From NCBI GenBank assembly GCA_025450355.1, contig JANWHR010000216.1, positions 1-5,333 on the forward strand: a stretch of DNA of 5,333 nucleotides. Direction: 5' to 3'. Positions 1-5,333 of this stretch are shown piece after piece. Below the pieces are notes generated by a model. That model ran no database searches. It was given only the letters and a program-made list of their open reading frames with translations, and was not told the DNA's origin. The stretch is from Micropepsaceae bacterium. Its GTDB lineage: Bacteria; Pseudomonadota; Alphaproteobacteria; Micropepsales; Micropepsaceae. The number at the start of each line of letters is the position of its first letter. Positions within the stretch are counted from its first letter, which is position 1. A program made the translations under genes and the position numbers.

Positions 1-79
1 CGGAATGGGATAAGACGGTGAATTCTACGTGCTTACCAATACTTATGGCGCAGTTCGCAGGATCGTGCGCAACGTGTAG
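1..79 (+). pseudogene. Possible 3' end of a PQQ-dependent sugar (sorbosone-type) dehydrogenase, frame disturbed
   Basis: The frame that stops at TAG 77-79 reads DGEFYVLTNTYGAVRRIV. This resembles the C-terminal last blade of soluble PQQ-dependent sugar/sorbosone dehydrogenases, which often end with a WD-x-DGE-x-YVLT...YRIV type of sequence. In the same frame a TAA lies at 11-13, so the match cannot continue upstream. The next frame (from base 3) reads EWDK just before it; one extra base near 14-15 would join the two into EWDKDGEFYVLT, as expected for the family. This suggests a one-base deletion, a sequencing error or a decayed gene. If the upstream gene is really in the EWDK frame, its product ends at 122 with a scrambled tail. 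Only about 26 codons are visible, so the family call is a recollection of the motif and is weak. Confidence 0.3.
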
Positions 80-218
80 CACGGAGGCGCAACCCGCGAG
101 ACAGGTTCAGCGCGACGAATGACCCCGCCGCCGGGCGGCGCAGATATGGCGGGCCGCCTGCGTCTGTTTGTGATCCGGACGTTTCGCTTTGAGGAATGGC
201 GGGACTTGAGCCGATGGA
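80..218. other. Intergenic region between convergent genes
   Basis: No credible gene is seen here. GC-rich dyads are present: CGCCG (126-130) with CGGCG (136-140), and GGCGGC (134-139) with GCCGCC (153-158). The second is followed on the plus strand by a moderately T-rich TGCGTCTGTTTG. These could form a weak terminator for the plus-strand gene or simply reflect GC-rich sequence; no long T-run exists on either strand. Confidence 0.4.
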
Positions 219-563
219 TCAATGATTGCCGGTGTGGAGAATTTCGCCGGCGAGGCCGGTGTCATAGGCCACCCCGCCGGCCGTCAGCGTGATGGCATCC
301 GGCCATGCGCTCCGTGCCAGGCCCTTGCGGGAGAGCGCATTCCACACCGCTTCGTTGAACAGGCCGGTGGCGTCGCTGCCGCTGACGACAAATTCACCGA
401 CGTGGAAATGGTCCGCATGCCGGCCTGGAAAATGGCGCACCGTATGTTCGCCTTCCGCCGGCCCGGATTCACCTGCACCAGGAATGTGGGCCAGCGCCTG
501 CAGCAGGGTAAGCGTGCGCAATTGCAACGGATTGAGTTTTAGCGGATTTTGCTTGTTCGGCAT
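219..563 (-). CDS. Conserved-looking hypothetical protein, 114 aa, His-rich centre
   Basis: This is the last gene of the minus-strand operon. The ATG at 561-563 lies 14 nt after the kinase stop, with an AGGA Shine-Dalgarno-like sequence 8 nt upstream, and the TGA is at 219-221. The product has no signal peptide or membrane segment and is probably cytoplasmic. Residues 3-26 (NKQNPLKLNPLQLRTLTLLQ...) look like an amphipathic helix. Residues 40-54 contain five histidines (H40, H44, H49, H52, H54), ending in DHFHVG. The region ATGLFNEAVWNALSRKGL (65-82) looks helical. Tyr100-Asp101-Thr-Gly is followed by a short tail ending in His114. I do not recognise a named family. Its place directly behind a two-component system suggests a linked role, but the sequence shows no enzymatic motif. 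Metal binding by the His cluster is only a guess. Confidence 0.8.
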   Translation of the reverse strand: MPNKQNPLKLNPLQLRTLTLLQALAHIPGAGESGPAEGEHTVRHFPGRHADHFHVGEFVVSGSDATGLFNEAVWNALSRKGLARSAWPDAITLTAGGVAYDTGLAGEILHTGNH

Positions 564-577
564 TGCAATGTCCTGGA

Positions 578-2017
578 TCAGGCCGACCGCGGCAGTTCAA
601 GGCAAACCTTCAGCCCGCCCAAAGACGCCTCCGCCAGAGTCAGGGTCCCGCCGTAGAGCTTTGAGATGTCGCGCACGATTGCAAGCCCCAATCCGGTGCC
701 GGGTACTGATTCGTCCAGCCGCTTGCCGCGTTCGATGCCGCCCACACGCGTTTCGGGCGGAAGCCCCGGGCCATCGTCTTCAACCGTCAGTACCAGGCGG
801 CCGGGTTCCAGCGGCGCGGCTTTGACCAACACACGGCTGCGCGCCCATTTGCACGCATTGTCGAGCAGATTGCCCGACATTTCTTCGAAGTCTTCACGTT
901 CTCCGCGGAAGGCGAGCGCTGGAGTGACGTCGACCTCGATGGCAATCGACTTTTCCAAATGCATGCGGGTCAGCACGCGCGAGAGATCGCCCAGCGAAGC
1001 GGCAACATCGGTTCGGCTGCCAAGCACATCCAGGGCGCCCGCAGCACGCGCCCGGGCCAGGTAATGATCCACCTGCCGTCGCATCGAAACCACCTGACGG
1101 GACACCGTATCGGCAAGCGGCGACGGCGGCGCAGTGGCGGCCTCATTCGCCAGCACCGTCAGGGGTGTCTTGAGAAAATGCGCCAGATTGGCGACATGGG
1201 CGCGCGCGCGCCCAACGACCTCGCTGCTGTGGGCGATCAGCCCGTTCAGCTCCGTCGCCAGCGGAGCGATTTCCGCCGGAAATTCTCCTTCCAGCTTTTG
1301 CGCGCGGCCCTCGCGGATTCGCGCCAGCGCCTCGCTGACCGCTCGCAGTGGCATCAGTCCCACCCGCACCTGGATCGCGATGGCCGCCAGAAGCCCGAGA
1401 CTGAAAAAGGCAAAAGACCAGAGCAGCGTCCGGTTGAAGCGCAGCACGTCGGTCTCCGTTTCATTGACGCTGCTGGCGACAACGAAACGAAACCGGCCGG
1501 CCTGTTCGATTCCCTCCGCCGTGCGCGGAAGCGCGATATGGCGCACCAGAACCCGCAGCCGTTGACCATCCGGGCCTTCGGCATAACCCCACTGGCTGTT
1601 GTTGTCGCCATTGACCAGGCCCTGTGGCGCGATCGTCTGGTCCCAGAGCGAGCGCGATGTCTCCGGCTGCGCCACTGCAGGCAGCGACGTTGCCGCCTGC
1701 GTCGTCGCCAGCCGCGTTGCTGACGGGGGCTGGTCCTCAGGCTCGATTTCCCAGTACCAGCCGGAAAATACGCGCTCGAAGCGCGGGTCGGCAAAACGGT
1801 TCTCAAGAGTCACATGGCCTGGACCATCCACCTCCGCGGCCGCGACCAGGCCATCAAGGTCAAAACGCAGTTGGTCGTCCAGGCTCTCCTGAATCGCGCC
1901 GCGAAACAGACCGGAGAGAATGAACCCTCCGGTAATCAGGCAGAACACGCACCACACCGCGGCCCCGGTGATGAGCCGAAAGGTCAGCGACCTGGTATTT
2001 GGAAAGAATCGCCTCAG
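578..2017 (-). CDS. Sensor histidine kinase, PhoQ/FeuQ-like, probable CTG start
   Basis: Membrane sensor kinase that should phosphorylate the adjacent response regulator. Numbering from the CTG start (479 aa): TM1 about 16-38, periplasmic sensor 39-197, TM2 about 198-220, a short HAMP-like linker, H-box NLAHFLKTPL with phosphoacceptor His280, N-box NLLDNACKWA (383-392), G1 box EDDGPG (413-418) and G2 box GTGLGL (440-445). NLAH-x-LKTPL and LLDNACK wording is typical of the PhoQ-type group. The first ATG/GTG/TTG codon in frame is GTG at 1955-1957 (459 aa), which would remove the cytoplasmic head and cut into TM1. Upstream the frame reads RRFFPNTRSLTFRLITGAA, a normal kinase N-terminus. The CTG at 2015-2017 overlaps the regulator stop as CTGA and has GAGGA 6 nt upstream. 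The kinase is certain; its start is inferred. The stop is TGA at 578-580. A low-complexity Ala/Thr/Pro segment interrupts the sensor domain at about 95-119. Confidence 0.92.
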   Translation of the reverse strand: MRRFFPNTRSLTFRLITGAAVWCVFCLITGGFILSGLFRGAIQESLDDQLRFDLDGLVAAAEVDGPGHVTLENRFADPRFERVFSGWYWEIEPEDQPPSATRLATTQAATSLPAVAQPETSRSLWDQTIAPQGLVNGDNNSQWGYAEGPDGQRLRVLVRHIALPRTAEGIEQAGRFRFVVASSVNETETDVLRFNRTLLWSFAFFSLGLLAAIAIQVRVGLMPLRAVSEALARIREGRAQKLEGEFPAEIAPLATELNGLIAHSSEVVGRARAHVANLAHFLKTPLTVLANEAATAPPSPLADTVSRQVVSMRRQVDHYLARARAAGALDVLGSRTDVAASLGDLSRVLTRMHLEKSIAIEVDVTPALAFRGEREDFEEMSGNLLDNACKWARSRVLVKAAPLEPGRLVLTVEDDGPGLPPETRVGGIERGKRLDESVPGTGLGLAIVRDISKLYGGTLTLAEASLGGLKVCLELPRSA

Positions 2018-2694
2018 CTTGGTTCCTCGGCCGCGCTTGGCTCGTCGAGCCGGTATCCAAGGCCGCGCACCGTGTGGATCACGTCCACACCCAGCTTCTT
2101 GCGCAACCGGCCGACGAACACTTCGATCGTGTTGGAATCCCGGTCGAAATCCTGATCGTAGAGATGTTCGACCAGATCGGTCCGCGACAGCACCTGGCCC
2201 TTGTGATGCGCCAGATAGGCCAGAAGCCTGTATTCGAGCGATGTGAGTTTCACCGGATTTCCGGCGACGGTGACGCGCGAGCTTCGGGTGTCGATCCGCA
2301 GCGGACCGATCTCGATGTCCGGCGTCGCAATGCCGGCGGCCCGGCGCAGCAGCGCGCGCAGCCGCGCGAGCAGTTCCTCCGTATAGAATGGTTTGGCGAC
2401 ATAATCATCCGCACCCGCATCAAACCCTGCGACCTTGTCGGCCCAGCGGTCGCGTGCGGTCAGAATCAGCACCGGCATTTTCTTTCCCGCTTTGCGCCAG
2501 CGTTCCAGAACCGTGACGCCGTCAAGCTTCGGCAGCCCGAGATCGAGCACCACTGCGTCATAGGGTTCGGTGTCGCCGAGAAAGTGTCCCTCTTCGCCAT
2601 CGGAGGCGACATCCACGACATAGCCTGCTTCGGTGAGCGCTTTTTTCAGCAGCCGCTGCAGGTCCGCGTCGTCTTCCACGATCAAAATACGCAC
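2014..2694 (-). CDS. Response regulator, OmpR/PhoP family (FeuP-like)
   Basis: DNA-binding response regulator of 226 residues, the usual family length. The receiver domain (1-120) has the acidic pair E7/D8-D9, phosphoacceptor Asp51 in VVLDLGLP, Thr79 in LTARDRW and Lys101 in AKPF. The winged-helix output domain (about 126-220) contains LTSLEYRLLAYL, then DRDSNTIEVFVGRLRKK as the recognition region, and TVRGLGYRL as the wing. Phrases such as EEGHFLGDTEPYDA and RWADKVAGFDAGADDYVAKPF closely recall rhizobial FeuP and enterobacterial PhoP. The start is GTG at 2692-2694, with GGAGA 8 nt upstream; that site sits across the end of the PepSY gene, whose stop is only 5 nt away. The stop overlaps the kinase start. 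It is probably phosphorylated by that kinase and likely binds the tandem repeat upstream of the operon. The FeuP assignment is from memory of the family, so no symbol is given. Confidence 0.95.
   Translation of the reverse strand: MRILIVEDDADLQRLLKKALTEAGYVVDVASDGEEGHFLGDTEPYDAVVLDLGLPKLDGVTVLERWRKAGKKMPVLILTARDRWADKVAGFDAGADDYVAKPFYTEELLARLRALLRRAAGIATPDIEIGPLRIDTRSSRVTVAGNPVKLTSLEYRLLAYLAHHKGQVLSRTDLVEHLYDQDFDRDSNTIEVFVGRLRKKLGVDVIHTVRGLGYRLDEPSAAEEPS
2024..2028 (-). promoter_or_regulatory. Ribosome binding site supporting the CTG start of the kinase
   Basis: On the minus strand GAGGA lies inside the last codons of the regulator gene, six bases before the CTG at 2017-2015. No comparable site precedes the alternative GTG at 1957, whose upstream sequence is GC-rich (ATCACCGGGGCCGCG). 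Confidence 0.55.
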
Positions 2695-2699
2695 GACTT

Positions 2700-3290
2700 T
2701 TATCTCCCCGGTCCAAATCGCCGCTCGCGCGCCGGAGGAACCCGTGCAGCGCGAGGCGGGTTAACGCGGGGACCAAACGCCCGCGGCACAACGGCGGGCG
2801 GTGGTCCATAGCCACGTGGCTGGGGCACGAACCCCGGTTGCGGGCCAAATCCGGGCGGCACCGGGCCGTATCCCGGCGGCACGACGCCAGGCGGAACAGC
2901 ACCCGGCGGCATGCCCCGGTAAGCCGGCGGCGGAGGGGGCGCCCGCGGCGCGCCATAGCCCGGGGGTGGCAATCCAGGGCCGCGATCATCACCTTCCACC
3001 CCGAGCACCCTGCCCGTCCGCGCATCGGTATCGAGCCACAACACACGGCCGTCCGGAGTCACCCATTTCAGGCGGTAGCGCGGTTCCCCGGCTGGCGATG
3101 GAATTGGTCCCTGGACGTCAGCCAAATTCCCGGGCCGCTGGCGGCGGATTCCGTTCAGAATTTGATCGAGCGAGCGGACTTGCCCGGACTCGACTCCCTG
3201 ACGCGCGCGATAGGGCTGCCCGAGGGATGTCCCCTGGAGCGCGACCATGCCTGTCAGGAAAGCGGCGACCATCAGAACCCGATACCGCAT
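2700..3290 (-). CDS. Secreted PepSY-domain protein with Pro/Gly/Arg-rich tail
   Basis: First gene of the operon, 196 aa. The ATG at 3288-3290 has AAGG about 7 nt upstream; the stop is TAA at 2700-2702. Residues 1-24 form a signal peptide (MRYR, hydrophobic core VLMVAAFLTGMVAL, likely cleavage near SLG|QP). Residues 38-98 match a single PepSY-like domain: SLDQILNGIRRQRPGNL, then YRLKWVTPDGRVLWLDTDARTGRVL. Residues 103-196 are low-complexity, with PPG.VPPG-type repeats and many arginines, giving a basic, probably disordered tail. PepSY proteins of this type are often encoded just before PhoP/FeuP-type regulators, and in Sinorhizobium a small periplasmic protein, FeuN, modulates FeuQ. A periplasmic modulator of the adjacent kinase is therefore the best inference, though not shown by sequence alone. 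Homology to FeuN itself is not established here. Confidence 0.88.
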   Translation of the reverse strand: MRYRVLMVAAFLTGMVALQGTSLGQPYRARQGVESGQVRSLDQILNGIRRQRPGNLADVQGPIPSPAGEPRYRLKWVTPDGRVLWLDTDARTGRVLGVEGDDRGPGLPPPGYGAPRAPPPPPAYRGMPPGAVPPGVVPPGYGPVPPGFGPQPGFVPQPRGYGPPPAVVPRAFGPRVNPPRAARVPPARERRFGPGR

Positions 3291-3314
3291 GTCGAGCCTT
3301 CTAAGCCCGGGCGC

Positions 3315-3331
3315 ATGAACTCCGGATGAAC
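3315..3331 (-). promoter_or_regulatory. Tandem GTTCAT repeat, candidate response-regulator box
   Basis: On the minus strand the sequence is GTTCAT-CCGGA-GTTCAT, two identical hexamers with 11-bp period. OmpR/PhoB/PhoP-family regulators bind such direct repeats; the PhoP box is GTTTA-N5-GTTTA. It ends 24 bases before the PepSY ATG, which is close for an activator site, so it may overlap the core promoter and act as a repressor site, or transcription may start close to the gene. The binding protein is inferred, not shown. Confidence 0.45.
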
Positions 3332-3388
3332 GCGCCGCCCAGCCTCCATTCAGCCGAACGGCGGCACGGTCCTTCCTGACATAAGGCC

Positions 3389-3402
3389 ATCCCGATCGGG
3401 AT
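3389..3402. promoter_or_regulatory. Perfect 14-bp palindrome, candidate operator
   Basis: ATCCCGATCGGGAT is a perfect dyad with no spacer, about 100 bases upstream of the PepSY start. It fits a site for a dimeric helix-turn-helix repressor or activator, but no partner is identified. A leftward TTGATC overlaps its edge. Confidence 0.3.
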
Positions 3403-3470
3403 CAAGCCCAAAAGTCCGGCGGTGGACCTCGCGCAACGCCCCTCCTCGCGAGTTTCCCGCCGATGAACGG

Positions 3471-3504
3471 CCCCGCGGTATCAAACCGATACCGCGGGGT
3501 CTTT
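3471..3504 (+). terminator. Strong hairpin followed by TCTTTC, intrinsic-terminator-like
   Basis: The left arm CCCCGCGGTATC (3471-3482) is perfectly complementary to the right arm GATACCGCGGGG (3488-3499), with a 5-nt AAACC loop. The stem can extend by a G-U and a G-C pair (3470/3500, 3469/3501). On the plus strand it is followed by TCTTTC, a modest T-rich tract; on the minus strand no T-tract follows. It therefore looks like a rightward intrinsic terminator, yet no plus-strand gene lies immediately upstream. It could end a small RNA, act as a leader attenuator for the penicillin-binding protein, or block antisense transcription. Confidence 0.45.
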
Positions 3505-3641
3505 CAAGCAAAATAGGCGGAACCGGTGGATTTTCGGCTTTCGGCAATGCTCATGCTTTGCTTTCGTTGCGCGGAAACACATGGAAACCAGTAAAAATCC
3601 CGCGGTGCGGCCGAGGCACTGACGCGTTCCATTCCGTAACA

Positions 3642-5333
3642 ATGGAGCCAGCGCCGCGCATGCCCTCGATCCCTGCTCCGAATGCCGGAAGCCAGCCGCC
3701 GCGACGGCGCGGCCCAGGGCACGGTATCGCCCGCTGGACCGGCATCCTGGCGGCAGTCTTGTCCGGCGCGGTGCTCGTCGCACTGATTGCGGTATTGATT
3801 GCGCTGAACACCCTGTCGCCGGACCTCTCGCAGCCGGATCTCTATGCCCTGAACCGCCCCGCCTCGCTGACCTTCCTGGATGTGTCTGGTACGCCCGCGG
3901 GAATGCGCGGGGCGATGGTCGGGCAGCGCCTGTCGCTAAAGGAAATGCCACCCTATTTGCCGGCCGCTTTTGTCGCGGCTGAGGATCGCCGGTTCTATGC
4001 GCATCACGGCATTGATCCGGAAGGAATGTTGCGCGCGGCCTGGGTGAATTTTCGCGCCGGACATGTGGTCGAGGGCGGCTCTACGATCACACAGCAGTTG
4101 GTGAAGATGCTGTTTCTTTATCCGGACCGCACGATGGCCCGGAAACTGCGTGAAATGGCGGGAGCACTCGCGCTCGAACGCCGCCTGACCAAGCAGCAGA
4201 TCCTGGAACTTTACCTGAACCGGCTCTATCTCGGATCGGGCGCTTACGGCGTTGATGCCGCGGCGCATATTTATTTCGGCAAGTCGGCTCGCGACCTCAG
4301 CATCGCGCAAGCGGCCATGCTGGCCGGCCTGACGCGCGCCCCTTCGGCTTTCTCGCCACGCCGCGATTTGGAAGGCGCACAGGACCGCGCCGGCGACGTG
4401 CTCACCGACATGACCGAGATCGGGGCCATCACGCCGCAACAGGCACGCGACGCCCAACGGCATCCCGCCGTGGTCACCGCCCAGGCCGACAATCTCGCGC
4501 GCAATTATTTCCTCGATACCGCCGCCGCAGAGGCCATGCAACTGGTCCCGGCGCCACACGGCGATCTGATTATCTCGACCACGCTTGACCCAAACCTTGA
4601 GAATGTCGCGCGCGCGAAGCTGGATTCCGTGCTCAGCGCCCGCGGCAGAGCGTTGCATGCCAGCCAGGGCGCGGTGGTCTCAATGACAACCAGCGGTGCG
4701 ATCCGCGCGCTCGTCGGCGGCCGCGATTATGCGGAAAGCCCGTTCAATCGCGCGACGCAGGCCTATCGCCAGCCAGGGTCGGCCTTCAAGGCATTCCTCT
4801 ATCTCGCGGCCTTCGAACAGGGTCTGACGCCCGCAACCGTTCGCGTCGATCAGCCGGTATCCATCCAGGATATGAGCAAGGTCTGGACGCCGGACAATTA
4901 TACGCAAACCTTTCTTGGACCCGTCACCCTCGAACAGGCATTCGCGAAATCCATCAATACCGTCGCCGTCCAGCTTGGACAGGAAATCGGGATCAACAAT
5001 CTTGTGGCGGTCGCTCACCAGCTTGGTATCCAGTCGCCACTCAATCCGGTGCCGTCGCTTGCGTTGGGTACATCTGATGTTACGCCGCTGGAAATGACAT
5101 CTGCCTACGCCGCCTTCGCCACCCTTGGTCATCGTGTGCAGCCTTACACGGTTCGGGAAATCCGGTCTGCGGACGGAAAGCTTCTCTATCAGCGGCCACC
5201 GGCAAGCTTGCCGCAGGTCTTTACCGAGCAGAACGCGCTCGAGATGAACGACCTGCTGTATCAGGTTGTGCAGGAGGGCACCGGGCAAGCCGCAGCGGTG
5301 CCTGGCCACGAGGTTGCAGGAAAGACCGGCACC
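3642..5333 (+). CDS. Class A penicillin-binding protein (PBP1A family), 3' end outside window
   Basis: Bifunctional peptidoglycan glycosyltransferase/transpeptidase; 564 codons are visible and the frame is open to the edge. Order: basic Pro-rich cytoplasmic head, TM helix at 32-55, then the GT51 domain with catalytic Glu114 in EDRRFYAHHG, GGSTITQQL (145-153), RKLREM, and LELYLNRLYLGSGAYGV. The transpeptidase domain follows with active-site Ser380 in SAFK (380-383), SIN (437-439) and KTGT (561-564), which is the very last motif in the window. All catalytic motifs are present, so the protein appears functional. The first in-frame ATG is at 3642; a second at 3660 has GGAG 12 nt upstream, whereas 3642 lacks a clear Shine-Dalgarno sequence, so the true start may be 3660. 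It acts at the outer face of the inner membrane, polymerising lipid II and crosslinking glycan strands. It is divergent from the two-component operon. Confidence 0.95.
   Translation, partial: MEPAPRMPSIPAPNAGSQPPRRRGPGHGIARWTGILAAVLSGAVLVALIAVLIALNTLSPDLSQPDLYALNRPASLTFLDVSGTPAGMRGAMVGQRLSLKEMPPYLPAAFVAAEDRRFYAHHGIDPEGMLRAAWVNFRAGHVVEGGSTITQQLVKMLFLYPDRTMARKLREMAGALALERRLTKQQILELYLNRLYLGSGAYGVDAAAHIYFGKSARDLSIAQAAMLAGLTRAPSAFSPRRDLEGAQDRAGDVLTDMTEIGAITPQQARDAQRHPAVVTAQADNLARNYFLDTAAAEAMQLVPAPHGDLIISTTLDPNLENVARAKLDSVLSARGRALHASQGAVVSMTTSGAIRALVGGRDYAESPFNRATQAYRQPGSAFKAFLYLAAFEQGLTPATVRVDQPVSIQDMSKVWTPDNYTQTFLGPVTLEQAFAKSINTVAVQLGQEIGINNLVAVAHQLGIQSPLNPVPSLALGTSDVTPLEMTSAYAAFATLGHRVQPYTVREIRSADGKLLYQRPPASLPQVFTEQNALEMNDLLYQVVQEGTGQAAAVPGHEVAGKTGT

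Larger units (their letters stand above)
3291..3641. other. Divergent intergenic control region
   Basis: About 350 bases with no convincing gene, between the minus-strand PepSY operon and the plus-strand penicillin-binding protein. It contains a tandem GTTCAT repeat near the PepSY start, a 14-bp palindrome, a strong 12-bp hairpin and a tandem TTTCGGC repeat (3532-3538 and 3539-3545). Promoters for both directions must lie here, but I see no clear consensus -35/-10 pair. A poor candidate for the leftward operon is TTGATC (3404-3399) with TTATGT about 15 nt further on. Confidence 0.7.

Noticed and set aside
126..140. GC hairpin with CCGGG loop as terminator of the convergent genes
   Set aside because: The stem is only five pairs and no T-tract follows on either strand, so it is mentioned only as part of the intergenic description.
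959..1723. 254-codon open frame on the plus strand
   Set aside because: Antisense to the histidine kinase; the product is Arg/Gln-rich without motifs, while the kinase boxes in the opposite frame are intact.
1999..2811. 270-codon open frame on the plus strand
   Set aside because: It lies antisense across the response regulator gene, whose receiver and DNA-binding motifs are complete. Its translation shows no family features and reflects GC-rich codon periodicity.
3414..3427. GTCC/GGAC inverted repeat followed by TTTT on the minus strand
   Set aside because: A four-pair stem is too weak to call a terminator, and it would lie in the upstream region of the leftward operon.
3350..3547. 65-codon minus-strand frame in the divergent region
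   Set aside because: It begins with TTG, spans the strong hairpin and the palindrome, and its product is unremarkable Pro/Arg-rich sequence, so a regulatory region is the better explanation.
3581..3622. 13-codon mini-gene (ATG to TGA) ahead of the penicillin-binding protein
   Set aside because: It could be a leader peptide, but it has only a weak GGAA upstream, no run of regulatory codons and no hairpin between it and the main gene.
3936..4658. 240-codon open frame on the minus strand
   Set aside because: Antisense to the GT51 domain and linker of the penicillin-binding protein, where all catalytic motifs are present.
4680..5309. 209-codon open frame on the minus strand
   Set aside because: Antisense to the transpeptidase domain with its SAFK and SIN motifs; no recognisable protein features.

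Overview
The window is GC-rich, densely coding bacterial DNA. It most resembles an alphaproteobacterium, on the evidence of a FeuP/PhoP-type response regulator with wording typical of rhizobial homologues, a PhoQ/FeuQ-type kinase and a class A penicillin-binding protein. The order cannot be fixed from the sequence.

Layout, left to right. Positions 1-79 (+) hold what looks like the last codons of a sugar-dehydrogenase-like beta-propeller protein, with the reading frame apparently broken at about base 14. Positions 80-218 are a short intergenic stretch between convergent genes. A compact minus-strand operon runs from 3290 down to 219: a secreted PepSY-domain protein (3290-2700), an OmpR/PhoP-family response regulator (2694-2014), a membrane histidine kinase (about 2017-578) and a 114-residue protein of unknown function (563-219). 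The spacings are 5 nt, a 4-nt overlap and 14 nt, so the four genes are very probably cotranscribed. Positions 3291-3641 are a gene-free divergent regulatory region. From 3642 (+) a class A penicillin-binding protein runs off the right edge just after its KTGT motif.

How the parts may work together (inference): the kinase senses something in the periplasm and phosphorylates the regulator, and the PepSY protein is placed to act as a periplasmic modulator of the kinase, like small periplasmic modulators known for FeuPQ. A tandem GTTCAT repeat with 11-bp period upstream of the PepSY gene is the kind of site an OmpR/PhoP-family protein binds, so autoregulation is likely. The divergent cell-wall synthase shares the control region and may be coregulated.

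The points most worth a second look are a probable CTG start for the kinase, the tandem repeat, a perfect 12-bp terminator-like hairpin with no obvious plus-strand gene upstream of it, a 14-bp palindrome, a low-complexity insert in the kinase sensor domain, the Pro/Gly/Arg tail of the PepSY protein, and the His cluster in the unknown protein. No CRISPR array, tRNA, rRNA or mobile element was seen.
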